Assembly (NCBI RefSeq): GCF_024790395.1
Contig: NZ_JAJISC010000004.1
Coordinates: 186,001 to 250,000 of the forward strand
Length of the DNA: 64,000 bases
From: Halomonas dongshanensis
Lineage (GTDB): Bacteria > Pseudomonadota > Gammaproteobacteria > Pseudomonadales > Halomonadaceae
Direction of reading: 5' to 3'
The position numbers and the translations under genes are program-made. Under the pieces are notes generated by a model, which was not told the DNA's origin, did not search any database, and saw nothing but the letters and a program-made list of their open reading frames with translations. Below, one piece after another: positions 1 through 8,397 of this stretch (position 1 is the first letter of the stretch; each line of letters begins with the position of its first letter).

Positions 1-735
1 CGCCTTTTGGGCATCGTCGCGTTGAGGCGTGAGCTCTTTGAGCGCGTCTTCGAGCTCGGCTTCACTTTCCAGATCACTTGCCGCCAAGATGCCCGCCAGG
101 CGGTGGCGGTGCGCCTTGACCTCCTGCTCGATACCGCTTGCCTGCTCACGAAGGCGCTCTTCGATGCGCTGGTAGAGCTGGGTCTGAAAGAGCTGGGAGA
201 AGATCGTCTCGCGCTCTTGAGAGCCCGCCAGCAACAGCTCACGAAACTTGCCCTGGGGCAGCACCATGACCTGGCGAAACTGCTTGGCATCCAGCCCAAT
301 CAGCTGTTCGAGCTCTTGGGTGGCATCGTTGACCTTACGCGCTACCAGCAGGCTCTCCACCTCGCCGTTGGCGTCCAAACGCCACAGCTGCGCTTCGGCC
401 TGCTGCTGGGTGAAGCCATCGCCGCGCGCCTTGGGGCGAGGCTGCTGCGGCACACGACGCACGCGGTAGCGCTCACCGCGCAGCTGAAACTCGAAGCACA
501 CCTCGGTGAGCAGCGTAGCGGGCGATTGATCGCAGCGCATTTGGCTGGCGTCGCGCTCGGCCCCCGTGGTTTGGCCGTAGAGGGCAAAGCAGATGGCGTC
601 GAGAATCGAGCTTTTACCCGCGCCAGTGGCTCCGTTGATGAGAAACAGCGGATGTTTGCCAAGGGCTGTGAAGTCCAACGTCTCGGTGCCCGCAAAGGGG
701 CCAAACCCTTGCAGGGTCAGGCGTAGCGGCGTCAT
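1..735 (-). CDS. sbcC: Exonuclease subunit SbcC, N-terminal part (runs off the window)
   Basis: ATPase subunit of the SbcCD (Rad50/Mre11-type) nuclease, which cleaves DNA hairpins and processes double-strand ends. The 245 codons seen begin with a conserved strand-helix and a Walker A motif GATGAGKS near residues 32-39, followed by the Q-loop region (LPQGKF). After about residue 165 the sequence becomes charged and helical, as expected for the start of the long coiled coil. The reading frame is still open at base 1, so the rest of the coiled coil and the Walker B lobe lie outside the window. The ATG overlaps the sbcD stop by 4 bp (ATGA), which indicates translational coupling in one operon. 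Confidence 0.95.
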   Translation of the reverse strand, partial: MTPLRLTLQGFGPFAGTETLDFTALGKHPLFLINGATGAGKSSILDAICFALYGQTTGAERDASQMRCDQSPATLLTEVCFEFQLRGERYRVRRVPQQPRPKARGDGFTQQQAEAQLWRLDANGEVESLLVARKVNDATQELEQLIGLDAKQFRQVMVLPQGKFRELLLAGSQERETIFSQLFQTQLYQRIEERLREQASGIEQEVKAHRHRLAGILAASDLESEAELEDALKELTPQRDDAQKA

Positions 736-1880
736 GCGTTCTCCTCGCGGCTGCGGGTGAGCGAGGTCAAGAGCTGGCCTAAGGCGTCACTCTGCGCTTC
801 GTTTAGCGGCTCGCCGCCCACCTGCTCGAAGAAGTCGTGGCAGATGGCCAGCGGGTCGATTTTGAGCCGCTGGCGCTCGAGCGCGCTTGCCCCTTGGGCG
901 GCAAACATGCCAGGGCGCTCCAGGTGCAGTACGTTGGGATAGACCGCCCGCAGCTTGCCTATCGGGTCAAGCAGCGCGTGGCGGTCGGTAAGGCGCACCA
1001 GTAGGTAGTCCTCCGGCGCTGGATCGTTGGCCGCCCCCTCGATGAGCGCGTCGAGCTCGCCTTCGAGCAGACGCACCTCGTGGCGCGGGTGTAGATCGAC
1101 GTGGCGAATCGCCGTGACGCCCTCGGGGGTGATATCCACCAGCGTTACGCCCTTGCGCTGACTCACCTCGGAGAAGCTGTACTTGAGCGGCGAGCCGCTG
1201 TAACGCACATGCTCACCGCCGCGCTGCTGTGGGCCGTGCAGATGGCCTAGGGCGACGTAGTCGAAGCCCTGCATGGGCTCCCAAGCCACGCTCTCGGCGC
1301 CACCCAACGACAACGGGCGCTCGGAGTCAGAGGCGCTGGCACCAGCAACGAAGCAGTGGCTCATGAGCACGGTGGGGCGCTTGGGCCGCCGGGCGTGTTC
1401 GATACGCTCGACGAGGTAGCGATGGGCAGCGTCGAAATCCCGTGCGTCTACCTTGAACAGGCTGCGCACGCTCTCGGGGTCGGCGTAGGGAATGCCGAAG
1501 ATATCTACCTCGCAGCCGTCCACGCTGAGCATGACCGGTACGTCGAAGGCGCTCAGGTCGGTGAGAATATGCAGCCCCGCCTGGCGCAAATGGCGCGCGC
1601 CGAAGCCCAAGCGCTCGGCGCCATCGTGGTTGCCCGAAATCATCACTACCGGCACACCGCGGGTTTGACACAGCGCGACGAGCACCTCGTCGAGCAGCTT
1701 GATGGCACTCGCCGGGGGCACCGAGCGGTCGTAGATGTCCCCGGCGATGAGCACGGCGTCCACCGCCTCGCGATCGACGATATCGATGAGCTGATTCAGC
1801 ACGTGGCGCTGTTCATCGAGCAGCGAGACGTTATGAAAAAGCCGCCCTAAGTGCCAGTCGGCGGTGTGAAGAAGGCGCAT
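732..1880 (-). CDS. sbcD: Exonuclease subunit SbcD
   Basis: Mre11-type metallophosphoesterase, the nuclease subunit of SbcCD. Metal-binding motifs appear in the usual order: HTADWHLG at residues 5-12, GDIYDR near 47, SGNHD near 82, and later a GHLH motif. The protein is 382 aa, close to the usual 400 aa of the family. It is followed directly by sbcC with a 4-bp overlap, the standard sbcDC order. The ATG at 1880 gives the exact conserved N-terminus MRLLHTADWH. Nothing is missing or unusual. Confidence 0.96.
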   Translation of the reverse strand: MRLLHTADWHLGRLFHNVSLLDEQRHVLNQLIDIVDREAVDAVLIAGDIYDRSVPPASAIKLLDEVLVALCQTRGVPVVMISGNHDGAERLGFGARHLRQAGLHILTDLSAFDVPVMLSVDGCEVDIFGIPYADPESVRSLFKVDARDFDAAHRYLVERIEHARRPKRPTVLMSHCFVAGASASDSERPLSLGGAESVAWEPMQGFDYVALGHLHGPQQRGGEHVRYSGSPLKYSFSEVSQRKGVTLVDITPEGVTAIRHVDLHPRHEVRLLEGELDALIEGAANDPAPEDYLLVRLTDRHALLDPIGKLRAVYPNVLHLERPGMFAAQGASALERQRLKIDPLAICHDFFEQVGGEPLNEAQSDALGQLLTSLTRSREENA

Positions 1881-1931
1881 GGCAGGCTCGTCTTATAGGT
1901 GGCTAGAGCGTGACCTGCATTATGCCAGCCT

Positions 1932-2756
1932 TCAGGGTGTGATGGGCAGTTGCCGCTTGTGCGCAGTGCGCGCGTAGGTGTCTTCAATGATGGTGCGCGC
2001 GGCTTCACTTACACTCTGTCCGACCAGAAAGGCATCGATATCTGCGTAGGAGACGCCGAGAGCTTCTTCGTCAGCAAAACCCGGCTTGAGTGTTTCGAGA
2101 TCCGCTGTAGGCTGCTTGGCGACCAGTGACTCGGGAGCGCCCAGTTCGTTGCCCACTATGCGTACTTGCTGCTTGGTCAACCCGGTGAGCGGCGCCACAT
2201 CACAGGCGCCGTCACCGTATTTGGTGAAAAAGCCCATTAGCGCCTCGGCCGCTTGATCGGTTCCTACGACTAGCCCGCCCTTCGCCCCAGCTACGGCATA
2301 TTGAGCCACCATGCGTTGACGCGCTTTGATGTTGCCTAGTACGAAATCACGGTGATGATCGTCGCGAAACGTAAGCCCGCCCGCTTCCAAAGCACTCATC
2401 GTGGCATCACTCGCTGGCTGGACGTTTACGGTCAGCACCTCATCAGGCTGGATGAAGTCGATCGCTGCTTGGGCGTCGTCCTCGTCATGCTGGGTGCCAT
2501 AGGGTAGTCGCATGGCGTAAAAGCGGGCCTCGATGCCTTGCTCGCGGGCTTGCTCAACGGCAAGCTGAGCCAGCCGCCCGGCCACGGTGGAATCGACGCC
2601 GCCACTGATGCCGAGCACCAAGGCGTGCTGTCCCGACTCACGCATGTGGTTGCAGAGAAAATCGACGCGCCTTTGCCTCTCCTCAGCCGGATCGATCGTC
2701 GCCTTGACCTCCAGTGCTTGCTGAATGTCGGCTTGCGAAGATAACGGCTTGCTCAT
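1932..2756 (-). CDS. nadE: Ammonia-dependent NAD+ synthetase
   Basis: Converts nicotinic acid adenine dinucleotide, ATP and ammonia to NAD+ in the cytoplasm, the last step of NAD synthesis. The 274-aa length fits the short ammonia-dependent enzyme; there is no glutaminase domain. The ATP-pyrophosphatase P-loop SGGVDST is at about residues 50-56. The family blocks VVGTDQAAEALMGFFTKYGD and PLTGLTKQQVR follow. The start codon overlaps the stop of the upstream pncC gene by 4 bp, so the two are co-translated. The pairing is logical because PncC returns nicotinamide mononucleotide to the NaMN pool that feeds NadE. Confidence 0.96.
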   Translation of the reverse strand: MSKPLSSQADIQQALEVKATIDPAEERQRRVDFLCNHMRESGQHALVLGISGGVDSTVAGRLAQLAVEQAREQGIEARFYAMRLPYGTQHDEDDAQAAIDFIQPDEVLTVNVQPASDATMSALEAGGLTFRDDHHRDFVLGNIKARQRMVAQYAVAGAKGGLVVGTDQAAEALMGFFTKYGDGACDVAPLTGLTKQQVRIVGNELGAPESLVAKQPTADLETLKPGFADEEALGVSYADIDAFLVGQSVSEAARTIIEDTYARTAHKRQLPITP

Positions 2757-3289
2757 GATGTTGTCTCCTTGTCCTGATCGATGTCGTAGGCAGATGCCTC
2801 TTTACGAATGACGGCGCCGTGATACGTTGGTATCTGCTTAAGCGCGTGATGCGCCGCTGCCAAACGAACGTCGTTGCGCTCGCCCGGGAAATGGCGTGTT
2901 TCGACAAACAAAAAGGTTTTACCATCATGCCGAAGCGCCCAGGCAAAGCAAACAGTGCCTACCGGAATGTCATCATGTGGCTTTGGGCCTGCGATGCCAG
3001 TATTAGCCACGGCAATATCCGCGTCGTTGTTATCCAGAGCGCCTAATGCCAGCTCACGTGACGTCGCTTCGCTCGTAAGGCCATAGGTATCAATAGTCTC
3101 AAAGCTGACGCCAAGATAGCGGTGTTTGGCCTGAGGCGAGTAAACAGCAAGTCCACAGTCAATCGATTGACCGCTTCCGGGTATACGAGCAAGCTCGGAA
3201 ACGATTAGGCCAGCGGTACAAGACTCAGCGGTTGCAAGCGTCAATTCGTGCTCTTGAAGGTATCGCACGGTTGATTCCAACAGATCCAT
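2753..3289 (-). CDS. pncC: Nicotinamide-nucleotide amidohydrolase PncC (CinA C-terminal family)
   Basis: Deamidates NMN, the by-product of the NAD-dependent DNA ligase, to NaMN in the pyridine nucleotide cycle. It is a 178-aa single-domain CinA C-terminal (CinA_C) protein without the N-terminal MocF-like domain. Family motifs are AESCTAG near residues 20-26 and ANTGIAGP near 113-120, followed by PVGTVCFAW. It is the first gene of a two-gene operon with nadE (4-bp overlap). The upstream region carries tandem 15-bp repeats that could bind a regulator. Confidence 0.9.
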   Translation of the reverse strand: MDLLESTVRYLQEHELTLATAESCTAGLIVSELARIPGSGQSIDCGLAVYSPQAKHRYLGVSFETIDTYGLTSEATSRELALGALDNNDADIAVANTGIAGPKPHDDIPVGTVCFAWALRHDGKTFLFVETRHFPGERNDVRLAAAHHALKQIPTYHGAVIRKEASAYDIDQDKETTS

Positions 3290-3330
3290 GTTCGGTCTCC
3301 TAGGTGCGGATGACGATGTTGCTATGGGAT

Positions 3331-3375
3331 GTAAGTACTAGTTAATTAAGTACTAGGTGATTAAGTACTAGGTGA
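3331..3375. repeat. Three tandem 15-bp repeats upstream of pncC
   Basis: Two identical units TTAAGTACTAGGTGA at 3346-3360 and 3361-3375 follow a diverged unit at 3331-3345. Each unit contains the palindrome AGTACT. They lie 40-85 bp upstream of the pncC start codon, where a repressor or activator of the NAD recycling operon could bind. The regulatory role is inference. Confidence 0.6.
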
Positions 3376-3540
3376 TTAAACAATAAGTCTCTGAATATCA
3401 GCCATCTAACGCATCCTTTGCGTATTACTACTGAAAGCCTCCTCTCGTCCATACTGCATTAGCCACTATAGATACTCGTTCTGATTTGTCGAAAAGTAGT
3501 CAATAGCGGCACTCATCGCTCTAAGTAACGCCTAGCGTTA

Positions 3541-3570
3541 TAAAAAAAGCTCTCATCATGTGATGAGAGC
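3541..3570 (-). terminator. Rho-independent terminator of the DASS transporter gene
   Basis: Read on the minus strand, a perfect 10-bp stem (GCTCTCATCA / TGATGAGAGC, 3549-3558 with 3561-3570) with a 2-nt loop is followed by a run of seven T. It lies about 70 bp after the stop codon of the transporter gene. Confidence 0.85.
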
Positions 3571-3641
3571 CTTATTAGATGGGTCAAAATTCAACCCATG
3601 TTGTCGAGCTATTTAGTTACAAAAAACTTAGTTACAAAAAC

Positions 3642-5318
3642 TCAGTTACGAAACGCCTCGGGGTAGATATGCAGATCCACGCCCCACAGCATGGGCAGGA
3701 GGAAGTAGACCGCACCGGCGATAAGGAACATGGCGAGGATGTTGAGGCCGAAACCGTTGCGCACCATTTCGATGATCTTGATCTTGCCGGTAGCAAAGAT
3801 GATCGCGTTGGGCGGTGTGCCGACCGGCAGCATGAAGGCGCAGTTGGCCGCCATGGCCGCAGGCACCATCAGCGCGAAGGGATGTACGCCGAGTGCCAGC
3901 GCCAGCGAGGCGAGCACGGGCAGGATCATGGTGGCGGTCGCGGTGTTCGAGGTAATCTCGGTGAGGAACAGCACCATACCGGTCGCCAGCAAAATCACCA
4001 TGACGAAATTGACGCCTTCGAGCACGCCCATCTGCGCACCGATCCAGTTGGCAAGGCCCGAGGAGCCAAAGCCTGCCGCGATCGCAAGACCGCCTCCGAA
4101 GAGCAGCAGGATCCCCCAGGGCACGTCACGGGCGATTTCCCAATCCAACAGGCAACCGCCCTTGTTCGGCGAAGGAATCAAAAAGAGCAGCACGGCGGCG
4201 GCTACCGCAATCATGGTATCGCTGATGCCGGGGATGTTGATGATCTGTCCCTGCCATAAAAACGAGCGAGTGATCCAGAAGAAGGCCGCAAAGAGGAAAA
4301 CGCCAAGGACCGCCTTCTCTTCGAAGGAGATTTTACCCAGGGCCGCTTTCTCTTTTTGGATCAGCTCACGCCCACCCGGGAGCTTGCTGAACTTCACCGG
4401 ATAGATCAAATAGGTAAGCATCGCCCAGCCCGCGAATAGCAGCACCACGACCACCGGGAAGGCGAACATTAGCCAACTGGCGAATGAGATCTCGTAGCCA
4501 AATAGCTCATTCACTACTGCCGCCAGGATGATATTGGGAGGCGTGCCGATCAGCGTACCCAAGCCGCCAATGGTGCCACCGTAACCCACACCAAAAATCA
4601 GCGCCTTGCTGAACTTGTCGATGTCGTCGCTGTTATCGCCGCCCTGCTTGGCTAACTCCTGGCTGACCTGATAGACGATGGCCGTACCGATAGGCAGCAT
4701 CATCATGACCGCTGCGGTGTTGGAGACCCACATAGAGAGAAAGCCCGTGGCGGCCATGAAGCCGAACACGATGCTATTGATGCTGGTACCCAAAATGGAA
4801 ATGATCGTCAGCGCGATGCGCTTGTGTAGATCCCACTTCTCCATCGCCAGAGCGATCATAAAGCCGCCAAGGAAAAGGAAGATGATCGGGTTACCATACG
4901 CCGCCGTTACCGCACTGCCTTCCAGCGCTCCGGTGATCGGTAGCAAAATGATCGGCAGCAGCGACGTAACCGGGATGGGAATGGCTTCGGTGATCCACCA
5001 CACCGCGACCCACAGCGTGGTCGCCAGCACCATGCGTCCTTCGAAGCTCAGGTCGGCCGGATGGAAGAACAGGAGCACGAAAGCAAACAGCAGCGGCCCG
5101 AGCACGAGACCCACCGTTTGCGGCTTGTTATAGGCAGGCGGACGCGGCGCTGGGCCACCCGCGCCGCCGTTACGCGCAGAGGCACCATCGTTATCGGCTT
5201 CAGCGGGGGCTGCGCCAGGCGCACTGGTCGTGGGCAGCGCACACATCAGCAGTTTCTTGGCTTGATCGTGGGAGTGCCATAGGTGGTCCCACACGGTCGT
5301 CATGGCAGTTAGGCGCAT
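3642..5318 (-). CDS. DASS/SLC13-family sodium:dicarboxylate symporter
   Basis: Integral membrane carrier of the divalent anion:sodium symporter (DASS) family; likely substrates are C4-dicarboxylates such as succinate, malate or fumarate. Both duplicated SNT sodium-site motifs are visible (WVSNTAAVMM and EITSNTATAT), and both halves carry the GTPPN signature (LIGTPPNIIL and VGTPPNAII). The 558-aa chain has 11-14 hydrophobic segments. Unlike most relatives it has a long, poorly conserved Ala/Pro/Gly-rich cytoplasmic N-terminus of about 65 residues before the first membrane segment. ATG codons at 5318 and 5303 are both possible starts. It is a single-gene unit with its own terminator. The exact substrate cannot be read from sequence. 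Confidence 0.88.
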   Translation of the reverse strand: MRLTAMTTVWDHLWHSHDQAKKLLMCALPTTSAPGAAPAEADNDGASARNGGAGGPAPRPPAYNKPQTVGLVLGPLLFAFVLLFFHPADLSFEGRMVLATTLWVAVWWITEAIPIPVTSLLPIILLPITGALEGSAVTAAYGNPIIFLFLGGFMIALAMEKWDLHKRIALTIISILGTSINSIVFGFMAATGFLSMWVSNTAAVMMMLPIGTAIVYQVSQELAKQGGDNSDDIDKFSKALIFGVGYGGTIGGLGTLIGTPPNIILAAVVNELFGYEISFASWLMFAFPVVVVLLFAGWAMLTYLIYPVKFSKLPGGRELIQKEKAALGKISFEEKAVLGVFLFAAFFWITRSFLWQGQIINIPGISDTMIAVAAAVLLFLIPSPNKGGCLLDWEIARDVPWGILLLFGGGLAIAAGFGSSGLANWIGAQMGVLEGVNFVMVILLATGMVLFLTEITSNTATATMILPVLASLALALGVHPFALMVPAAMAANCAFMLPVGTPPNAIIFATGKIKIIEMVRNGFGLNILAMFLIAGAVYFLLPMLWGVDLHIYPEAFRN

Positions 5319-6048
5319 TGGAAGGTACCGCTTGCAAGTCAGGATGAATAAAAGGTCGTGTGTTCGTTGTCAATCGTCAAGATCAGTCGGCGCTGACCCG
5401 ATAGCGTCGGGCGCCCTTTATTCACGTCCCAGCCCTATTAGTCCAGCGATAGGTGAAAAAATACAACCAAAGTCTAACGACTAGAGTCTTATAAATTAGA
5501 TGCATTTAATTTTACGAACCGACACAATTTCTTATACAACAGCTGTCCCTGCGACGCTTTCTTAGCATTACACAGGTTAAATTTGCTGATAGGACAAGCT
5601 GCCACAAGACTCCAAAATCTATTCAAAAGGCTTACAAGAATACCATTATGTACAACTTTTACATTTTATACATGTTGTTCAGCCCTTCTCATTTCCATAC
5701 TGTTACAGGCCCGTTTGAGCGCACCTAGCGTTAAAGAAAATGCGTCTATTTATCAATATAAATGAGCAGATCATTGCAGGTTAAATATTAAGAAGTTGAA
5801 AAACATGGATAAAAACAACACGCCCGCGTTCAAGCTAAGGCATGGCGGCGTGCCAACGGCCACCTCATACCTATGTTTACTTCGGCAACATGCAATTCTT
5901 ACCGTTTGATCAAATTCTCGTGAAAGCGTACTCAAGGGGTTTGCACGGCGGGAAAAGTTATATTACGCTGAGCCATGTACAAGATACGTATACAGCGAAA
6001 CGATAGCAGTACGATTTTCTATCTATTGCGTTCACAAGGAGGTGCAGT
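5319..6048. other. AT-rich gene-free stretch
   Basis: This 730-bp interval lies between divergently transcribed genes and must hold both promoters. It is clearly more AT-rich than its surroundings. Short open frames (for example 5583-5765 on the plus strand) lack a ribosome binding site and a recognisable product. No RNA gene, repeat family or clear operator was recognised. Confidence 0.5.
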
Positions 6049-6369
6049 ATGCAAAATGTACAACTGAGCGATATGTCCAAAGCGGCCCTTGAGCTCTCGA
6101 TCGATGCGCTACGCGATGACCTTTACGACACACCGGAATGTGATCAAGCCATTGCTACCCTGCTGTGCCAATGGGGCCAGTTCTCCAAGGCCGATCAGCT
6201 TCTCGACGAGATGCTGCTCAAGTGGGGAAGCGCCGACGAAGTGTTGGAGCTCACGTCCAAGTGCCGCGCTCAAATGATGTCGATGAAGGCCAATGCCAAG
6301 GCTAGCGAAGTACTTGCTAAGCCTACCCATCGCCCTGCGGTTGCTGCTTTGGCTCACGCGGCTGCGTGA
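6049..6369 (+). CDS. Small conserved-looking helical protein, function unknown
   Basis: Not recognised. The 106-aa product is soluble, has no signal peptide and is predicted mostly alpha-helical. It begins with LSIDALRDDLYDTPECDQAI and a TPR-like stretch with alternating small and large hydrophobics (WGQFSKADQLLDEMLLKWG), and ends in an Ala-rich tail. Translation is well supported by a strong Shine-Dalgarno AAGGAGG seven bases before the ATG. It stands alone, facing a convergent secreted-protein gene. A TPR-like helical repeat or chaperone-like role is possible but unproven. Confidence 0.7.
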   Translation: MQNVQLSDMSKAALELSIDALRDDLYDTPECDQAIATLLCQWGQFSKADQLLDEMLLKWGSADEVLELTSKCRAQMMSMKANAKASEVLAKPTHRPAVAALAHAAA

Positions 6370-6394
6370 TCAACCTAAGCGCACTTCCGCAGCA

Positions 6395-6461
6395 TCGCCC
6401 CCACTACTGAGCATTTGTTAGATAGCGTATCTATCGTTACAAAGCCTAGTAGTGGGGGCGA
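6395..6461. repeat. Perfect 14-bp inverted repeat with a nested hairpin between convergent genes
   Basis: Arms TCGCCCCCACTACT (6395-6408) and AGTAGTGGGGGCGA (6448-6461) are perfect complements around a 39-bp spacer. The spacer holds a second small inverted repeat, GATAG...CTATC (6421-6435). There is no T-run on either side, so a classic terminator is not clear. It could act as a bidirectional transcription block, or be a small palindromic repeat element. Confidence 0.6.
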
Positions 6462-6506
6462 CGTGTATCTAACGTTTGGATATTCGCGCTCGGGTTCTAG
6501 CGCTCA

Positions 6507-6842
6507 TTAGTCGAGATGGTCCAGAGTAATGACCAGATCCTGCTCGGCTACGTTGACGTTCCAGAAGGTATAGCTATCCCCGTCTTCATCGACCGCTTGG
6601 ATGTCGAAATAAGGGTTGGTATAGCCCGTGAGGGTCACCCGAGTGGTATCGCCGTTCATGATCACATCGCTTCCCAGTACGTCTTCTTCCCAGGTTTTGG
6701 CGCTCCCTGGGCTCACGTAGAGATAGAAAATCGTGTATCCGGTGCGATTCGTCACGTCGACGTAGTAATCGGCCGCCATCAGCAAAGGGGAAGTGCAGGC
6801 TAACAGCACCCCCATGATCAACCCTTTCATACGCATGCGCAT
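6507..6842 (-). CDS. Secreted small beta-rich protein of unknown function
   Basis: The 111-aa product has a clear Sec signal peptide (MRMRMKGLIMGVLLACTSPL, cleavage near LLMAA-DYY). The mature part of about 88 residues is rich in Thr, Tyr, Asp and Val and reads as alternating beta strands (YYVDVTNRTGYTIFYLYVSP). Such small periplasmic proteins with a TNRTGxTI start occur in marine gammaproteobacteria, often without assigned function. The start at 6842 has GAGGA seven bases upstream; further ATGs two and four codons later are also possible. No partner gene is apparent. Confidence 0.75.
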   Translation of the reverse strand: MRMRMKGLIMGVLLACTSPLLMAADYYVDVTNRTGYTIFYLYVSPGSAKTWEEDVLGSDVIMNGDTTRVTLTGYTNPYFDIQAVDEDGDSYTFWNVNVAEQDLVITLDHLD

Positions 6843-7090
6843 TGGGTAGTCCTCTTTCTTCTATTAAGTATCGGGATGGGATATCGGGCTTGTGCCCAAT
6901 CACTTAAGCGGCTGACGAATGCCATACGCATCAAGCCAACGAACTATAACTTGCCTTTATCGAAAGCGATATCAGCCAATTACAGCGTTTTCCCCACTGC
7001 TAGGCGTCAACTGGTAGAATGCCGCCCCTTGCCACTGCGCGCAGGGCTTCTTCCCTTCGCGTTATCCTTCAAAGACTCAAGAGTTGCGTC

Positions 7091-8311
7091 ATGCTCGCTA
7101 CCGTTCAAGGGCTGTTACGGCCTCTTCTTCGCCTGGGCCTAATCCCCCAGATCCTCATCGGCATCGTGGCCGCTACGCTACTGGCACTGTTGGCGCCAGA
7201 GGCAGCGCAGCAGGTCGCCCTTTTTGGTCAGCTATTCATTGCGGCTCTGCAGGCCGTAGCGCCCATCTTGGTCTTCGTTTTGGTAGCAGCGGCGATTTCC
7301 GCACATCGGCGCGGTCAGCCAACGCACATTCGCTTGGTGCTGGTGCTGTATATCGTCGGCACGCTGGGGGCGGCGCTGATTGCCGTGGCCGCAAGCTTCG
7401 CCTTCCCTTCGGAGCTTACGCTCAACGCCCCGCAGGCCGATGGCAGCCCGCCCAGTGACATCTTCGAGATTCTGCGCAACCTGCTACTAAACGCCATGAG
7501 CAACCCGGTAAGCGCGCTCATGGAGGCCAACTTCATCGCCATTTTGCTCTGGGCTGTGGGCCTGGGGTTGATGCTGCGCCAGGCAAGTGACACTACACGC
7601 CAAGCCCTGAGCGATCTTGCCGATGCGGTGTCGCGCTTGGTGGCGCTGGTGATTCGGCTAGCACCGTTAGGTATCTTCGGCTTGGTAGCGGGCACCTTGG
7701 TGGAATCAGGCTTCGATGCCATCGTGCACTATTTACACCTGCTGGGCGTGATCGTCGGCTGCATGCTCTTCGTCGCGCTGGTTGCCAACCCGCTGCTGGT
7801 GTTCATCGCTACGCGCCAGAACCCTTATCCGCTGGTCTTTACCTGCCTGCGCGGTAGCGCGATCACGGCGTTTTTCACCCGCAGCTCGGCCGCTAACATT
7901 CCGGTCAATCTGGCGCTGTGCAAGCGCTTGAACCTGCACGCCGACACCTACGCCATCTCGATTCCGCTGGGCGCCACCATCAACATGTGCGGCGCGGCCA
8001 TCACTATTACGGTCATCACCTTAGCCACGGCCTTCACGCTGGGCATTCCGGTGGATTTCGCCACTGCGCTGCTGTTATGCATCGTGTCGGCGCTGGCGGC
8101 ATGTGGCGTTTCCGGCGTAGCGGGCGGCTCCTTGATGCTGATTCCCATGGCTTGCAGCCTCTTTGGCATTCCCACGGAAGTCGCCATGCAGGCGGTCGGT
8201 ATCGGCTTTGTCATTAGCGTTGTGCAGGACGCCACCGAAACGGCGCTGAACTCCTCTACCGATGTGCTGTTTACCGCAGCGGCCTGCCGGGCCAAGCCTA
8301 GCGAGGCATAA
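7091..8311 (+). CDS. sstT: Sodium:serine/threonine symporter SstT
   Basis: Inner-membrane carrier of the dicarboxylate/amino acid:cation symporter (DAACS) family that imports serine and threonine with sodium. Family landmarks include the serine-rich hairpin region with [11 protein letters not shown], then [19 protein letters not shown] and [12 protein letters not shown], which form the substrate and sodium sites. From the ATG at 7091 it is 406 aa, the usual SstT length. An upstream in-frame start at 7019 would add 24 residues of non-family, charged sequence and is less likely. It is a single gene followed by its own terminator. Confidence 0.92.
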   Translation: MLATVQGLLRPLLRLGLIPQILIGIVAATLLALLAPEAAQQVALFGQLFIAALQAVAPILVFVLVAAAISAHRRGQPTHIRLVLVLYIVGTLGAALIAVAASFAFPSELTLNAPQADGSPPSDIFEILRNLLLNAMSNPVSALMEANFIAILLWAVGLGLMLRQASDTTRQALSDLADAVSRLVALVIRLAPLGIFGLVAGTLVESGFDAIVHYLHLLGVIVGCMLFVALVANPLLVFIATRQNPYPLVFTCLRGSAITAFFTRSSAANIPVNLALCKRLNLHADTYAISIPLGATINMCGAAITITVITLATAFTLGIPVDFATALLLCIVSALAACGVSGVAGGSLMLIPMACSLFGIPTEVAMQAVGIGFVISVVQDATETALNSSTDVLFTAAACRAKPSEA

Positions 8312-8331
8312 CCACGCCTTATTAAACGCGC

Positions 8332-8370
8332 GAGCCCCGCCTCCTCATCAGGGAGCGGGGCTCTTTTTTT
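8332..8370 (+). terminator. Rho-independent terminator of sstT
   Basis: GC-rich stem (GAGCCCCGC at 8332-8340 pairing with GCGGGGCTC at 8354-8362) followed by a run of T to 8370, about 20 bp after the sstT stop codon. Confidence 0.9.
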
Positions 8371-8397
8371 GCGGGCGCAGCAAAGCGCGCCTATGCC

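Larger units (their letters stand above)
3290..3641. other. Gene-free stretch between the pncC-nadE operon and the DASS transporter
   Basis: This 352-bp AT-rich interval holds the promoter side of pncC (toward 3290), tandem 15-bp repeats at 3331-3375, and the rho-independent terminator of the transporter gene at 3541-3570. No open frame with a ribosome binding site was seen. Confidence 0.7.

Noticed and set aside
7..726. Plus-strand open frame of 239 codons at the window start
   Set aside because: Antisense to sbcC, which shows Walker A and operon coupling with sbcD.
3331..3375. CRISPR array
   Set aside because: The units are 15 bp and adjoin without spacers; no cas genes are nearby.
5583..5765. 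60-codon plus-strand gene in the AT-rich gap
   Set aside because: No Shine-Dalgarno, unusual composition and no recognisable product.
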